A stretch of DNA of 64,000 bases from Microtetraspora glauca. Its GTDB lineage: Bacteria > Actinomycetota > Actinomycetes > Streptomycetales > Streptomycetaceae. The notes under the pieces are model-generated. The model made no database searches and was not told where the DNA came from. It saw only the letters and a program-made list of their open reading frames with translations. Below, one piece after another: positions 27,182 through 35,613 of this stretch. Location of the stretch: contig JOFO01000026.1 in the NCBI GenBank assembly GCA_000721275.1, positions 18,876-82,875 on the forward strand. The letters are read 5' to 3'. The translations under genes were made by a program, and so were the position numbers. Each line of letters starts with the position of its first letter. Within the stretch, counting starts at the first letter, position 1.

Positions 27182-28843
27182 TCACCCGGCGGCCGGCACG
27201 ACCACCTTGCCGCCCACGACGACCGTCTCCGCGACCGTGCCGGGGATCTCCTCCGGCGGGATCCGCAGGATGTCCCGGGACAGGACCACGAAGTCGGCGA
27301 GCTTGCCGACGGTGAGCGAACCCCGCTCGTGCTCCAGGAAGTTGGCGTACGCCGAACCCCTCGTGTAGCCCTCGACGGCCTCGGTGACGGTGAGGGTCTG
27401 GCCCTCCGTCCAGGGCTCTCCGCCGGCGAGCGGGCGGCGGGTCACGGCGGCGTGGATGCCGACCATGGGGTCCATCTCGGCGACGTTCCAGTCGCTGGAG
27501 AGGGCGAGCACCGCGCCGGCGTCCCGCAGGTCGCGGAGCGGCCAGGCCTTGTGCCAGCGGTCGGGGCCGATGTTCTCGGCCCAGTCCTGGCCGGGTCCGG
27601 CGATGTCGGGGGCGGCGTGCCGGGGCTGCATGCAGGCGACGACGCCGAGTTCGGCGAAGCGCGGGGTGTCGGCGGGGTCGAGGCACTCGACGTGGACGAT
27701 CTGGTGGCGGGCGTCGCGCGGGCCGTTGACGGCGCGGGCGTGGGCGACGGCGTCGAGGACGGTCCGGATGCCCCGGTCGCCGGTGGCGTGCACGAAGCAC
27801 TGGAAGCCGCGCGCGTCCAGGCGGGCGAGCAGGCCGGCGAACTCCTCGGGCGGGTAGAAGGTCTCGCCCCGGTGGTGGGCGCAGCCCGCGTACGGCTCCA
27901 GCAGGGCGGCGGTGCGGGGTTCGACGACGTCGTCGATGTACAGCTTCAGCGGGCCGACGCGGAAGCGGTCGTCGGCGTGGGTCCGGGCCGCGTCCGCGAA
28001 GGCGTCGAGGTCGGCGTCGGTGGTGCCGCGCGGGTGGAAGAGGGCGGCGACGATCCGGGAGCGGAGCCGGCCCTCTTCACGCGCGCGTGTGAAGAGGGCG
28101 AGGTCGTCGAGGGAGTTCTGGGGTTCGACGACGGTGGTGATGCCGAAGCGGATGGCGTCGTCCAGGCTCTTGGCGAGGCGGCCGTACTGGCGGTCGGGCG
28201 AGGCCCAGGGCACGCCGAGGGCGCGCAGGGCGCGGTGGCCGTCGCGGGAGAGGCCCTTGACGGCGAAGTCCTTGACGAATCCGGTGGGTTCGCCGGTGGC
28301 GGGGTCGGTGACCGCGCGGCCGAAGGGCAGGTCGGTGTGGTCGCGGTCGACGCCGAGGGCGCGGAGGGCGGCGGTGTTGAGCCAGGCGGTGTGCACGTCG
28401 TAGCTGAGGACGAGCGCGGGGGTGTCGCCGGTGGCGGGGTCGAGGTCGGCGGCGGTGGGCATGCGGCCGCCGGGGATCGCGGAGTAGTCGAACGCCTCGG
28501 CCTCGATCCAGGCGGCGTCGGGGTGGGCGGCGTGCCAGGTCCGCACGCGCGCGTGGATCTCGTCGAGGGTGCGGGCGCCGGCGAGCTGGACGCAGGCGTC
28601 GTCGGAGCCGAGCCGGACGTGGTTGTGGGCGTCGACGAAGCCGGGCAGGACGAGCCGTCCGCCGGCGTCGAGGACCCGGGTGCCGGGTCCGGTCCAGGCC
28701 GCCGCGTCGGCGTCGGCGCCGAGCCAGACGATCCGCCCGTCCCGTACGGCCATCGCCTCCGCCTCGGGCAGGTCGGGGTCGACGGTGTGGACGCGGGCGC
28801 CGGTGAGGAGCAGGTCGGCGGGGGCGGGGGCGGTGCCGTTCAT
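27182..28843 (-). CDS. YtcJ-like amidohydrolase
   Basis: 553 aa, Amidohydro_3 fold. LPGFVDAHNHVRLGS has the metal-binding HxH, VHATGDRGIRTVLDA and QIVHVECL the later His residues, LSSDWNVAEMDPM the catalytic Asp, and LGKLADFVVLSRDILRIPPE-type closing sequence. Only distantly related to the enzyme at 15950-17845. ATG 28843 lies 45 nt after the permease stop, so the two form a transport-plus-hydrolysis unit. The substrate is probably an N-containing compound imported by the permease (inference). Confidence 0.92.
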   Translation of the reverse strand: MNGTAPAPADLLLTGARVHTVDPDLPEAEAMAVRDGRIVWLGADADAAAWTGPGTRVLDAGGRLVLPGFVDAHNHVRLGSDDACVQLAGARTLDEIHARVRTWHAAHPDAAWIEAEAFDYSAIPGGRMPTAADLDPATGDTPALVLSYDVHTAWLNTAALRALGVDRDHTDLPFGRAVTDPATGEPTGFVKDFAVKGLSRDGHRALRALGVPWASPDRQYGRLAKSLDDAIRFGITTVVEPQNSLDDLALFTRAREEGRLRSRIVAALFHPRGTTDADLDAFADAARTHADDRFRVGPLKLYIDDVVEPRTAALLEPYAGCAHHRGETFYPPEEFAGLLARLDARGFQCFVHATGDRGIRTVLDAVAHARAVNGPRDARHQIVHVECLDPADTPRFAELGVVACMQPRHAAPDIAGPGQDWAENIGPDRWHKAWPLRDLRDAGAVLALSSDWNVAEMDPMVGIHAAVTRRPLAGGEPWTEGQTLTVTEAVEGYTRGSAYANFLEHERGSLTVGKLADFVVLSRDILRIPPEEIPGTVAETVVVGGKVVVPAAG

Positions 28844-28888
28844 GCGGGGTGTGTTCCTTGTCGTACGGGAGGGGGAGGGTGGCGGTGG

Positions 28889-30292
28889 TCAGGCGGCCGG
28901 GTGCGGGGTGGCCGTGCGGCGGGCCAGGAGCACGTACACGAGCGCGGCGATGGGTGCGCCGAGCAGGGTGAGGTCGGCGCCGCCGAGCGGGGCGACGAGG
29001 GGGCCGGTCCAGAGCGCGGAGTCGCAGGTGAGGGCGGCGAAGAGGCCGCCGGCGAGGAGGGCGGCGGCACCGGCCGGGTGCCAGCCGGCGCGGTACCAGT
29101 AGGTGCCGCCGGGGCCGGTGCGGTGCAGGGCGTCGGCGTCGTACCGGCAGCGGCGCAGCACCATGTCGGCGAGGAAGACGCCGCCCCAGGGGGCGAAGAC
29201 GATGATCAGGAGGGAGAGGAAGGAGAGGAGGGAGGTGGTGAAGTCGGTGAGGAAGAGGGCGCCGAGGGAGCCGGCGGCGGTGACGGCGGCGCTGACGGCG
29301 AGGGCGCGGGCGCGGCTCCAGGGGATGCCGAGCACCTGGAGGTTGAGGCCGGAGGAGTAGAGGGTGAGGACGGAGTTGGTGACGGAGCCGCCGAGGACGA
29401 GGGCGAGGAAGACGGGCCGGAACCAGCCGGGCAGCAGGCTCTCGGCACCGGCGACCGCGTCGGTCATGTCCGTCCGCGTGGCGGCGGCGACGCCCGCGAC
29501 GCCGAGGGCGACGGAGGACAGGAAGCCGCCGAGGGCGCCGCTGACGGTGACGGCGCGCAGGCTGGTGGTGCGGGGCAGGTAGCGGGTGTAGTCGGCGGGC
29601 ATCGGGAGGTACGAGAACGGGCCGGCGAGCATCACGACGAAGGCGAGGCTCCAGCCGGCCGCGCCGGGCCCGCCGGCGGGGGCGGAGGTGTCGGCGCCGG
29701 GCACCAGGAGGACGACGAGGACGCCGAAGCCGGCGGCGAGCACGTACGCCATCCAGCGCTCGGCGAACTGGACGGTGGCGTGCCCCCAGAAGGAGATCGC
29801 GAAGGTCAGGGCGAGGGTGACGGTGAGGGCCAGGGCGCGGGGCGCGGCTCCGCCGGTCCAGCCGAGGGCGGCCAGGAACGCTTCGAGGGCGAGGGTGCCG
29901 ACCACGGTGTTGACGATGGTGTAGCCGATGCTGACGACCCAGTTGAGCGCGCCGGCGGGGCGGTTGCCGCGGGGGCCGAAGGCGGCACGGGAGAGCACCA
30001 GGGTGGCCGTGCCGGTGCGGACGCCGCCGAGGCCGGCGGCGCCGATGGCGGCGAAGGACAGGCCGCCGAGCACGACGACGGCGGTGGCCTGCCAGAAGGA
30101 CAGGCCGAAGGCGACGGCGAGAGCGCCGTTGATGACGTAGGTGAAGGTGAGGTTCGAGCCGAACCAGACCCAGAAGACGTCCTTGGCGCTGCCGTGGCGC
30201 TCCTCGTCGGGGATGGGGTCGATGCCGTGCGTCTCGACCTGGAAGACCTCGTCCCGGGTGGCGGTCCTCGGCGCCGTCTCGTGTTCGAGCAC
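28889..30292 (-). CDS. NCS1-family purine/cytosine permease
   Basis: 467 aa, about 12 membrane helices. The NCS1 pattern is visible in the first helices (VFWVWFGSNLTFTYVINGAL, GTATLVLSRAAFGPRGNRPA) and near AGPFSYLPMPADYTRYLP. GTG 30292 is preferred because GAGGAG lies just upstream; an ATG at 30400 extends the frame through the TetR operator and has no ribosome site. Paired with the amidohydrolase downstream. Likely repressed by the divergent TetR through the palindromes at 30365-30401. Confidence 0.9.
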   Translation of the reverse strand: MLEHETAPRTATRDEVFQVETHGIDPIPDEERHGSAKDVFWVWFGSNLTFTYVINGALAVAFGLSFWQATAVVVLGGLSFAAIGAAGLGGVRTGTATLVLSRAAFGPRGNRPAGALNWVVSIGYTIVNTVVGTLALEAFLAALGWTGGAAPRALALTVTLALTFAISFWGHATVQFAERWMAYVLAAGFGVLVVLLVPGADTSAPAGGPGAAGWSLAFVVMLAGPFSYLPMPADYTRYLPRTTSLRAVTVSGALGGFLSSVALGVAGVAAATRTDMTDAVAGAESLLPGWFRPVFLALVLGGSVTNSVLTLYSSGLNLQVLGIPWSRARALAVSAAVTAAGSLGALFLTDFTTSLLSFLSLLIIVFAPWGGVFLADMVLRRCRYDADALHRTGPGGTYWYRAGWHPAGAAALLAGGLFAALTCDSALWTGPLVAPLGGADLTLLGAPIAALVYVLLARRTATPHPAA

Positions 30293-30364
30293 CCCTCGCT
30301 CCTCTTCTTCTTCGCATGCCTGCCTCGCGACGGACGCGCGCGTGGACGGTGACCTGAGCGGCAC

Positions 30365-30401
30365 CTTGAATGACGTTCTAAGTTCTTGAATGGCATTCAA
30401 G
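30365..30401. promoter_or_regulatory. paired palindromic TetR-type operators
   Basis: CTTGAATGGCATTCAAG (30385-30401) is a perfect 17-bp palindrome. A degenerate copy (CTTGAATG then CGTTCTAA) occupies 30365-30381, exactly 20 bp or two helical turns away. They lie between the divergent permease and TetR genes, the normal place for an autoregulated TetR operator. Confidence 0.75.
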
Positions 30402-30500
30402 ATGGGTGACGGGATCCGGCCACGTCAAGACCCCGGCGCCGTCCGGTTAAGGTCGGGGGCGTACGAGAACGGGCCGGGCGAGGGAACGGGGCTGGCGACG

Positions 30501-31106
30501 GTGGCAGGGGCGGCACGGCGGCGCGACGGGCACGTCACGCAGGAACGGATGCTGGAGGAGGCCATGGCGGCGATCGCCGAGGACGGCCTCGCCTCCCTCA
30601 CGATGTCGGCGCTGGCCGAACGGCTCGGCACCAGCGGCGGCCACATCCTGTACTACTTCGGCTCCAAGGACCGGCTGCTGCTCGCCGCGCTGCGCTGGAG
30701 CGAGGCCGCGCTCGCGGAGGAGCGCCGGACCCTGCTGGCCCGCAGGACCGCCGCCGAGCGCAAGCTGGACGACTTCCTCCGGCTGTACCTTCCCCGCGGC
30801 CCCCGGGACCCGCGCTGGACGCTGTGGATCGAACTCTGGGCGAGGACCCCCGGGAACACCGAACTCCGGGACGCCCAGCGGGAACTGGACGCCGACTGGC
30901 AGCGCGACCTGGAGTCGCTGCTCGTGGCCGGCGCGGCCCGGGGCCGGTTCGCGCCGCTCGACGCGCCCGCCCGCGCCTCCGAACTCCTCGCCCTCCTCGA
31001 CGGATTGAGCACCCGGGTCGTCCTCGGCCAGGACTCCGGCCCCGACGCGCGCCCGGCCCTGGAGGCCGCCCGCGCCGCGGCGGCGCTCCTCGTCCCGCGG
31101 GCGTGA
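30501..31106 (+). CDS. TetR-family regulator (BetI-like C-terminal domain)
   Basis: About 201 aa from GTG 30501. N-terminal TetR helix-turn-helix: LTMSALAERLGTSGGHILYYFGSKDRLL; the all-helical ligand domain follows. The start is uncertain: ATG 30390 and ATG 30402 are in frame but the first lies inside the operator; GTG 30501 follows GAGGGAACGGGG. A TAAGGT box near 30450 could be a -10 that favours the shorter form. Divergent from the permease/amidohydrolase unit, which it most likely represses until the imported compound accumulates. Confidence 0.88.
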   Translation: MAGAARRRDGHVTQERMLEEAMAAIAEDGLASLTMSALAERLGTSGGHILYYFGSKDRLLLAALRWSEAALAEERRTLLARRTAAERKLDDFLRLYLPRGPRDPRWTLWIELWARTPGNTELRDAQRELDADWQRDLESLLVAGAARGRFAPLDAPARASELLALLDGLSTRVVLGQDSGPDARPALEAARAAAALLVPRA

Positions 31107-31118
31107 AGCGCCCCCCGG

Positions 31119-31943
31119 TCAGCCTTCGGCGGGGGTGACCGCCGGCTCGAACGGCCAGGCGGGGGCGTCGGGGTGACGCTCCGTCTGCTCGGCGTACCAG
31201 AGCACCTGCTCGGTGTGGAGCGCGGGCCGCGAGAGCCGCGCCACCGCCGGGTACGCCGCGGCCACCGCCGCCGCCACGCCCAGCGCCGCCCGCGCGTCCG
31301 AGGCCGGATCGCCCGGGTGCTCGTGCGGGACGCCGTACCAGGCCGCGACCGCGGGCAGCGACCGCCCGCCGGGCCGGTAGCGGTCGGCGTGCCGGTCGAG
31401 GACCAGCGGGTCGCAGACCGGGGCGACGACGCCGTCCGGGAGGCGGTCGGCGAGCGGGGCGAGGCCGTGGCGGAGGAGTTCCGCGTGGAGCGTCGTCAGG
31501 ACGTACGGGGCGTACCACACGACGAGCAGTTCACGGCGCGCGAGGTGGCCGGCGACCAGCGCGGCGAGCTCGTCCAGGGCACCGGCGGCCAGGGCGCGGG
31601 CGGCCGGTCCGGACCCGGGTTCCACGGCCCAGTCCCGCGCCTCGCCGCCGGTCCCCCGGACGGCCGCCGCCGTGATCCGGTCCCGTTCCGGGCGGTTCCC
31701 TGTGGCGGCGATGTCCAGGGCGAGCAGCGTCCGCCGGTGCCAGCCCGGGTGGTCGCCGGCCGGCGGCGGACCGGGCACGGGCGCGTGGGCGCGGTGGAAC
31801 ACCTCCCAGCCCCGGGCGCCGTGCCGGAGCACACCGCCGCCCGCCGGCACCGGCCCGCCGCAGCGCGCGCACTCCGCGTCGTACGCGTTGGCGCGCTCCT
31901 CGGGGCTCACAGGGCCTGCGGGAATCGCGGGCTCACCGGTCAC
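31119..31943 (-). CDS. degenerate DEDD exonuclease-like protein
   Basis: 274 aa. An N-terminal segment has a C-x2-C pair (CARCGG), then a 3'-5' exonuclease-like fold: LLALDIAATGNRPERDRITAAAV matches the ExoI block, but the usual DxE is D-I-A. WYAPYVLTTLHAELLRHG matches ExoII (normally NAPxD), with Val replacing Asp. SDARAALGVA keeps the last Asp. Two of the four metal ligands are therefore missing. GTG 31943 overlaps the flavoprotein stop (GTGA). Probably a non-catalytic nucleic-acid or nucleotide-binding relative. Confidence 0.8.
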   Translation of the reverse strand: MTGEPAIPAGPVSPEERANAYDAECARCGGPVPAGGGVLRHGARGWEVFHRAHAPVPGPPPAGDHPGWHRRTLLALDIAATGNRPERDRITAAAVRGTGGEARDWAVEPGSGPAARALAAGALDELAALVAGHLARRELLVVWYAPYVLTTLHAELLRHGLAPLADRLPDGVVAPVCDPLVLDRHADRYRPGGRSLPAVAAWYGVPHEHPGDPASDARAALGVAAAVAAAYPAVARLSRPALHTEQVLWYAEQTERHPDAPAWPFEPAVTPAEG

Positions 31944-33397
31944 GCGGGGCCGGTGCCGTCCCGGTACGCCTCCAGCAGCCGCAGCCACACCTCGCTGATC
32001 GTGGGGTACGAGGGGACGGCGTGCCACAGGCGGGAGACGGGGACCTCGGCGGTGACGGCGACGGTGGCGGCGTGGAGGAGTTCGCCGACCGCCGGGCCGA
32101 CGAAGGTGGCGCCGAGCACGACCTCGCGTTCGAGGTCCACGACGAGCCGGGCCGCGCCGCTGTAGCCCTGGGCGTAGAGGCCGGCGCCGGCGACCGAGCG
32201 CATGTCGACGTCCACGGCGCGGACGCGGTGCCCCGCGCGTTCGGCCTCGGCGAGGCTGAGGCCGACGGCGGCGGCCTCCGGGTCGCAGAAGACCACCTGC
32301 GGGACGGCGGCGTGGTCGGCGGTGGCCGCGTGCGGGCCCCACGGCGCGGGGTCCTCGGCCCGGTCGCCGCTCGCGCGCGCGGCGATCGCGGCGCCCGCGA
32401 TCCGCGCCTGGTACTTGCCCTGGTGGGTCAGGAGCGCGCGGTGGTTGACGTCCCCGACGGCGTAGAGCCAGTCGGTGCCGGTGACGCGGAGGCTGTCGTC
32501 GACGTCGAGCCAGGAGCCGGGTTCCAGGCCGACGGTCTCCAGCCCGATGTCGTCCGTGCGCGGCGCGCGCCCGGTGGCGAAGAGGACCTCGTCGCCCTCG
32601 ACCGTGTCGCCGCCCTCCAGGACGACCGTGACGGGACCGGCGCCGCCGTCGCGGACGACCGCCTCCACGGAGGCTCCGGTGCGCACGTCGGCGCCGCGCG
32701 CCCGCAGCGCCTCGGCGACGCGCTCGCCGACGAACGGCTCCATGCGCGGCAGCAGGCCGTCGCCGCGTACCAGCATGGTCACGTGGGAGCCGAGGGCGTG
32801 CCAGGCGGTGGCCATCTCGACGCCGACGACGCCGCCGCCGACGACGACCAGGCGCCCCGGGACCCGGTCGGCGCTGGTCGCCTCGCGGCTGGTCCAGGGG
32901 CGGGCGCCGGCCAGGCCGGGCAGCGGGGGCAGGACGGCGCGGCTGCCGGTGCAGACCGCGACGGCGTGCCGGGCGGTCAGGACGTGGTGCTCGCCCTCGG
33001 GGCCGTCGACGGCGACCCGGCGGGGGCCCTGCACGCGCCCGTGACCGCGGTAGACGCGTACACCGATCGAGTCCAGCCAGTCGAGCTGCCCGTCGTCCTT
33101 CCAGTGCCCGACGGTCTCGTCCCGGTGGGCGAAGACGTCGAGGGCGTCCAGCGGCCCGTGGACGGCCTCGCGCAGGCCGGGGACCTTGCGGGCGTCGGAG
33201 CGGGCGAGGACCGGGCGGAGCAGCGCCTTGCTGGGCATGCAGGCCCAGTAGGAGCATTCTCCGCCGAGCAGTTCGGCCTCCACGATCGCGGCGGTGAGGC
33301 CGGCGGCGCGCACCCGGTCGACGACGTTCTCGCCGACCGGTCCCGCGCCGAGGACCACCACGTCGTACTCGTGCTCGTTCTCCACCGTTCGCGTCAT
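31940..33397 (-). CDS. FAD-dependent pyridine nucleotide-disulfide oxidoreductase (second copy)
   Basis: 485 aa, paralog of the enzyme at 19866-21290. GAGPVGE FAD motif, redox GECSYWACMPSK (C-x4-C), NAD(P) motif VGGGVVGVEMA, YAVGDVNH, and C-terminal YPTISE in which the catalytic His of HPTxxE is Tyr. ATG 33397 has no visible ribosome site, so it may be leaderless. Divergent from thioredoxin across about 110 bp, which hints that the two act in one thiol-redox pathway; the usual thioredoxin reductase is a smaller, different protein. Confidence 0.92.
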   Translation of the reverse strand: MTRTVENEHEYDVVVLGAGPVGENVVDRVRAAGLTAAIVEAELLGGECSYWACMPSKALLRPVLARSDARKVPGLREAVHGPLDALDVFAHRDETVGHWKDDGQLDWLDSIGVRVYRGHGRVQGPRRVAVDGPEGEHHVLTARHAVAVCTGSRAVLPPLPGLAGARPWTSREATSADRVPGRLVVVGGGVVGVEMATAWHALGSHVTMLVRGDGLLPRMEPFVGERVAEALRARGADVRTGASVEAVVRDGGAGPVTVVLEGGDTVEGDEVLFATGRAPRTDDIGLETVGLEPGSWLDVDDSLRVTGTDWLYAVGDVNHRALLTHQGKYQARIAGAAIAARASGDRAEDPAPWGPHAATADHAAVPQVVFCDPEAAAVGLSLAEAERAGHRVRAVDVDMRSVAGAGLYAQGYSGAARLVVDLEREVVLGATFVGPAVGELLHAATVAVTAEVPVSRLWHAVPSYPTISEVWLRLLEAYRDGTGPA

Positions 33398-33508
33398 GGG
33401 GAACAGTCTGGTGGGTAGGGGCCGGAATAGCACGGCGCGCTGGTCCGTTGTGCGGTGCGAGTCCCGAGGGGACCGCGAGGACACCACCGGAGACGGAGAG
33501 GCGGCAGC

Positions 33509-33880
33509 ATGAGCACCATCGAGCTCACCAAGGACAACTTCGACGAGGTCGTGAGCGGGAACGACTTCGTCCTGATCGACTTCTGGGCTTCCTGGTGCGG
33601 TCCGTGCCGTCAGTTCGGCCCGGTCTACGAGGCGGCGTCCGAGCGCCACCAGGACCTGGTCTTCGCCAAGGTCGACACCGAGGCGCAGCAGGAGCTGGCC
33701 GCGGCGTTCGAGATCCGGTCGATCCCGACGCTGATGATCGTCCGCGAGAACGTGGCCGTCTTCGCGCAGCCGGGCGCGCTGCCGGAGGCCGCGCTGGAGG
33801 ACGTCATCGGCCAGGCGCGGAACCTCGACATGGACGAGGTCCGCAAGGCCGTCGCCGCGCAGCAGTCCTCGTCGCAGTGA
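33509..33880 (+). CDS. thioredoxin
   Basis: 123 aa. Thioredoxin fold with active site FWASWCGPCRQF (WCGPC, about 29-33) and the cis-proline block RSIPTLMIV. Cytoplasmic, no signal peptide. The longer open frame begins at 33455, but ATG 33509 (MSTIELTKDNF) is the family start and has a GAGAGG site. Divergent from the flavoprotein at 31940-33397. A 19-bp terminator hairpin follows at 33905-33946. Confidence 0.94.
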   Translation: MSTIELTKDNFDEVVSGNDFVLIDFWASWCGPCRQFGPVYEAASERHQDLVFAKVDTEAQQELAAAFEIRSIPTLMIVRENVAVFAQPGALPEAALEDVIGQARNLDMDEVRKAVAAQQSSSQ

Positions 33881-33904
33881 CGCGAACACGGCCTTCGGGC
33901 GTGT

Positions 33905-33946
33905 GACACGTGTGAGCCCCCGCTCAGGCGGGGGCTCACACGTGTC
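33905..33946. terminator. perfect 19-bp bidirectional terminator
   Basis: GACACGTGTGAGCCCCCGC and its exact complement are separated by a TCAG loop. It lies between the convergent thioredoxin and thiolase genes, 24 nt and 16 nt from their stops, and should end transcription from both sides. Confidence 0.92.
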
Positions 33947-33962
33947 CGTGGGGCCTGGCGCG

Positions 33963-35150
33963 TCAGCGCTCCAGGACCAGGGCCAGGCCCTGCCCGACGC
34001 CGATGCAGAGGGCGGCGAGGCCGGTGCCGGAGCCGGCGGCGGCGAGCTGGTGGGCGACGGAACCGGCGAGGCGGGCGCCGGAGGCGCCCAGCGGGTGGCC
34101 GAGGGCGATGGCGCCGCCGCGGGGGTTGACGACGGCGGGGTCGAGTTCCGGCCACTCGGCGAGGCAGCCGAGGGCCTGCGCGGCGAACGCCTCGTTCAGC
34201 TCGAAGGTCGTCAGGTCGGCGAAGGAGCGGCCGGCCTTGGCGAGGGCGCGGCGCACCGCCTCGACCGGGCCGAGGCCGAAGAGCTGGGGCTCGATGCCGG
34301 TGACGGCGGAGGCGCGGACGCGGGCGAGCGGTTCGCGGCCGGTGGCGCGCAGGCCGTCCTCGTCGACGAGGAGGAGGGCGGCGGCGCCGTCGTTGAGCGG
34401 GGAGGCGTTGCCGGCGGTGACGGTGCCGCCGTCGGGCCGGAAGGCGGGCTTGAGGCGGCCGAGCGCCTCCAGGGAGGTGTTCTCGCGGACGCATTCGTCG
34501 CGGTCGAGGTCGGCGCCGGGGTACGGGACGACCTCGTCGTCGTACAGGCCCTTGGCCCACGCCTCGGCGGCCTTGCGGTGGCTGTCGAGGGCGAAGGCGT
34601 CCTGCCGGTCGCGGCCGATGCCGTGCTTGTCGGCGACGAGTTCGGCGCCCTCGCCGAGGGAGACGGTCCAGTCGGCGGGCATCCGGGGGTTGGTCATGCG
34701 CCAGCCGAGGGTGGTCGAGTGGAGCTGCTGGTGGCCGGCGGGGAAGGCGCGTTCGGGCTTCTGGAGGACCCAGGGGGCCCGGGACATCGACTCGACGCCG
34801 CCGGCGATCGCCACGGAGGCGTCGCCGAGGGCGATGGCGCGGGCGGCCTGGATCACGGCCTCCAGGCCGGAGCCGCAGAGCCGGTTGACCGTGACGCCGG
34901 GGACGCTGACGGGGAGCCCGGCGAGCAGCACGGCCATGCGGGCCACGTCGCGGTTGTCCTCGCCGGCGCCGTTGGCGTCGCCGAAGTAGACGTCGTCGAC
35001 GCGGGCCGGGTCCAGGTCCGGGGTGCGGTCGACGAGGGCCTTGACGACGTGGGCGGCGAGGTCGTCCGGCCGTACGGAGGCGAGGCCGCCGCCGAACTTC
35101 CCGATCGGGGTGCGGACGGCGTCGACGATGTACACGTCGCGGATGCTCAT
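33963..35150 (-). CDS. thiolase-family acetyl-CoA acetyltransferase
   Basis: 395 aa. VNRLCGSGLEA holds the nucleophilic Cys (about 91), NPRGGAIALGHPLGASGAR the active-site His, and CIGVGQG the second Cys. Full-length degradative/biosynthetic thiolase, most like the 3-oxoadipyl-CoA/acetyl-CoA C-acetyltransferase group. ATG 35150 follows GAGAGAA. A well-formed promoter (TTGACA, 17 bp, CAAACT) lies 75-103 bases upstream, so it is transcribed alone. Confidence 0.94.
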   Translation of the reverse strand: MSIRDVYIVDAVRTPIGKFGGGLASVRPDDLAAHVVKALVDRTPDLDPARVDDVYFGDANGAGEDNRDVARMAVLLAGLPVSVPGVTVNRLCGSGLEAVIQAARAIALGDASVAIAGGVESMSRAPWVLQKPERAFPAGHQQLHSTTLGWRMTNPRMPADWTVSLGEGAELVADKHGIGRDRQDAFALDSHRKAAEAWAKGLYDDEVVPYPGADLDRDECVRENTSLEALGRLKPAFRPDGGTVTAGNASPLNDGAAALLLVDEDGLRATGREPLARVRASAVTGIEPQLFGLGPVEAVRRALAKAGRSFADLTTFELNEAFAAQALGCLAEWPELDPAVVNPRGGAIALGHPLGASGARLAGSVAHQLAAAGSGTGLAALCIGVGQGLALVLER

Positions 35151-35224
35151 CGGTTCTCTCCCGGGTGACCGGCGGACGACTCTGTTCGCCTGGTGAAAGA
35201 AGTTTCGCGCTCCTGCGCGCGCAG

Positions 35225-35253
35225 AGTTTGGGCCCGCCGGTCCGCCCTGTCAA
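35225..35253 (-). promoter_or_regulatory. sigma-70-type promoter of the thiolase gene
   Basis: On the minus strand TTGACA (35253-35248) is a perfect -35 and CAAACT (35230-35225) a fair -10 with a 17-bp spacer. It points at the thiolase. Confidence 0.55.
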
Positions 35254-35325
35254 CGGGCCCCCTCCCCGAACCGCCCGGTATCGGTCGGCGCCGGGCGGAG
35301 AGGACCGGCCCTCCGCGCGGTCCCG

Positions 35326-35595
35326 TCACTCCGTCGCCGCGTCCCGCACCAGGGCCACCAGGCCGTAGTCGAGCTCGCGGCCGTCGACCAGCAGGGCCTC
35401 GACCGTGCGGGTCTCCGGGTCGACGTCGGCGACGATGCCGTGACCTTCGTAGATCGGGTATCCGGACGCGCCCTGGCGGCCGGTGCGCTCCACCACGGCG
35501 GACCGGACCGCGCTGTCGGCGACGCCGGCGCCGCCCCGGTCCTCGACGTGGGCGGGCACCAGGAGGATCTCGTAACGGTTCGGGTGAGTGCTCAT
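35326..35595 (-). CDS. small DUF6296-like protein
   Basis: 89 aa, acidic, no signal peptide or membrane segment. The repeated basic/aromatic pattern HPNRYEILLVP, VVERTGRQGASGYPIYEG and DPETRTVEAL resembles short actinobacterial DUF6296 proteins; the match is from memory of the pattern and not certain. It follows the LacI gene by 18 nt on the same strand. Function unknown. Confidence 0.65.
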   Translation of the reverse strand: MSTHPNRYEILLVPAHVEDRGGAGVADSAVRSAVVERTGRQGASGYPIYEGHGIVADVDPETRTVEALLVDGRELDYGLVALVRDAATE

Positions 35596-35613
35596 GTTCC
35601 CGACGCTAAGCGC

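Noticed and set aside
27329..30352. 1007-aa Gly/Glu/Val-rich plus-strand frame
   Set aside because: Exactly antisense to the amidohydrolase and NCS1 permease, both of which have full family motifs.
33904..33915. TGACACGTGTGA, resembling the LacI operator
   Set aside because: It is part of the 19-bp terminator stem between convergent genes and differs from the operator at two positions; likely coincidence of an ACACGTGT palindrome.
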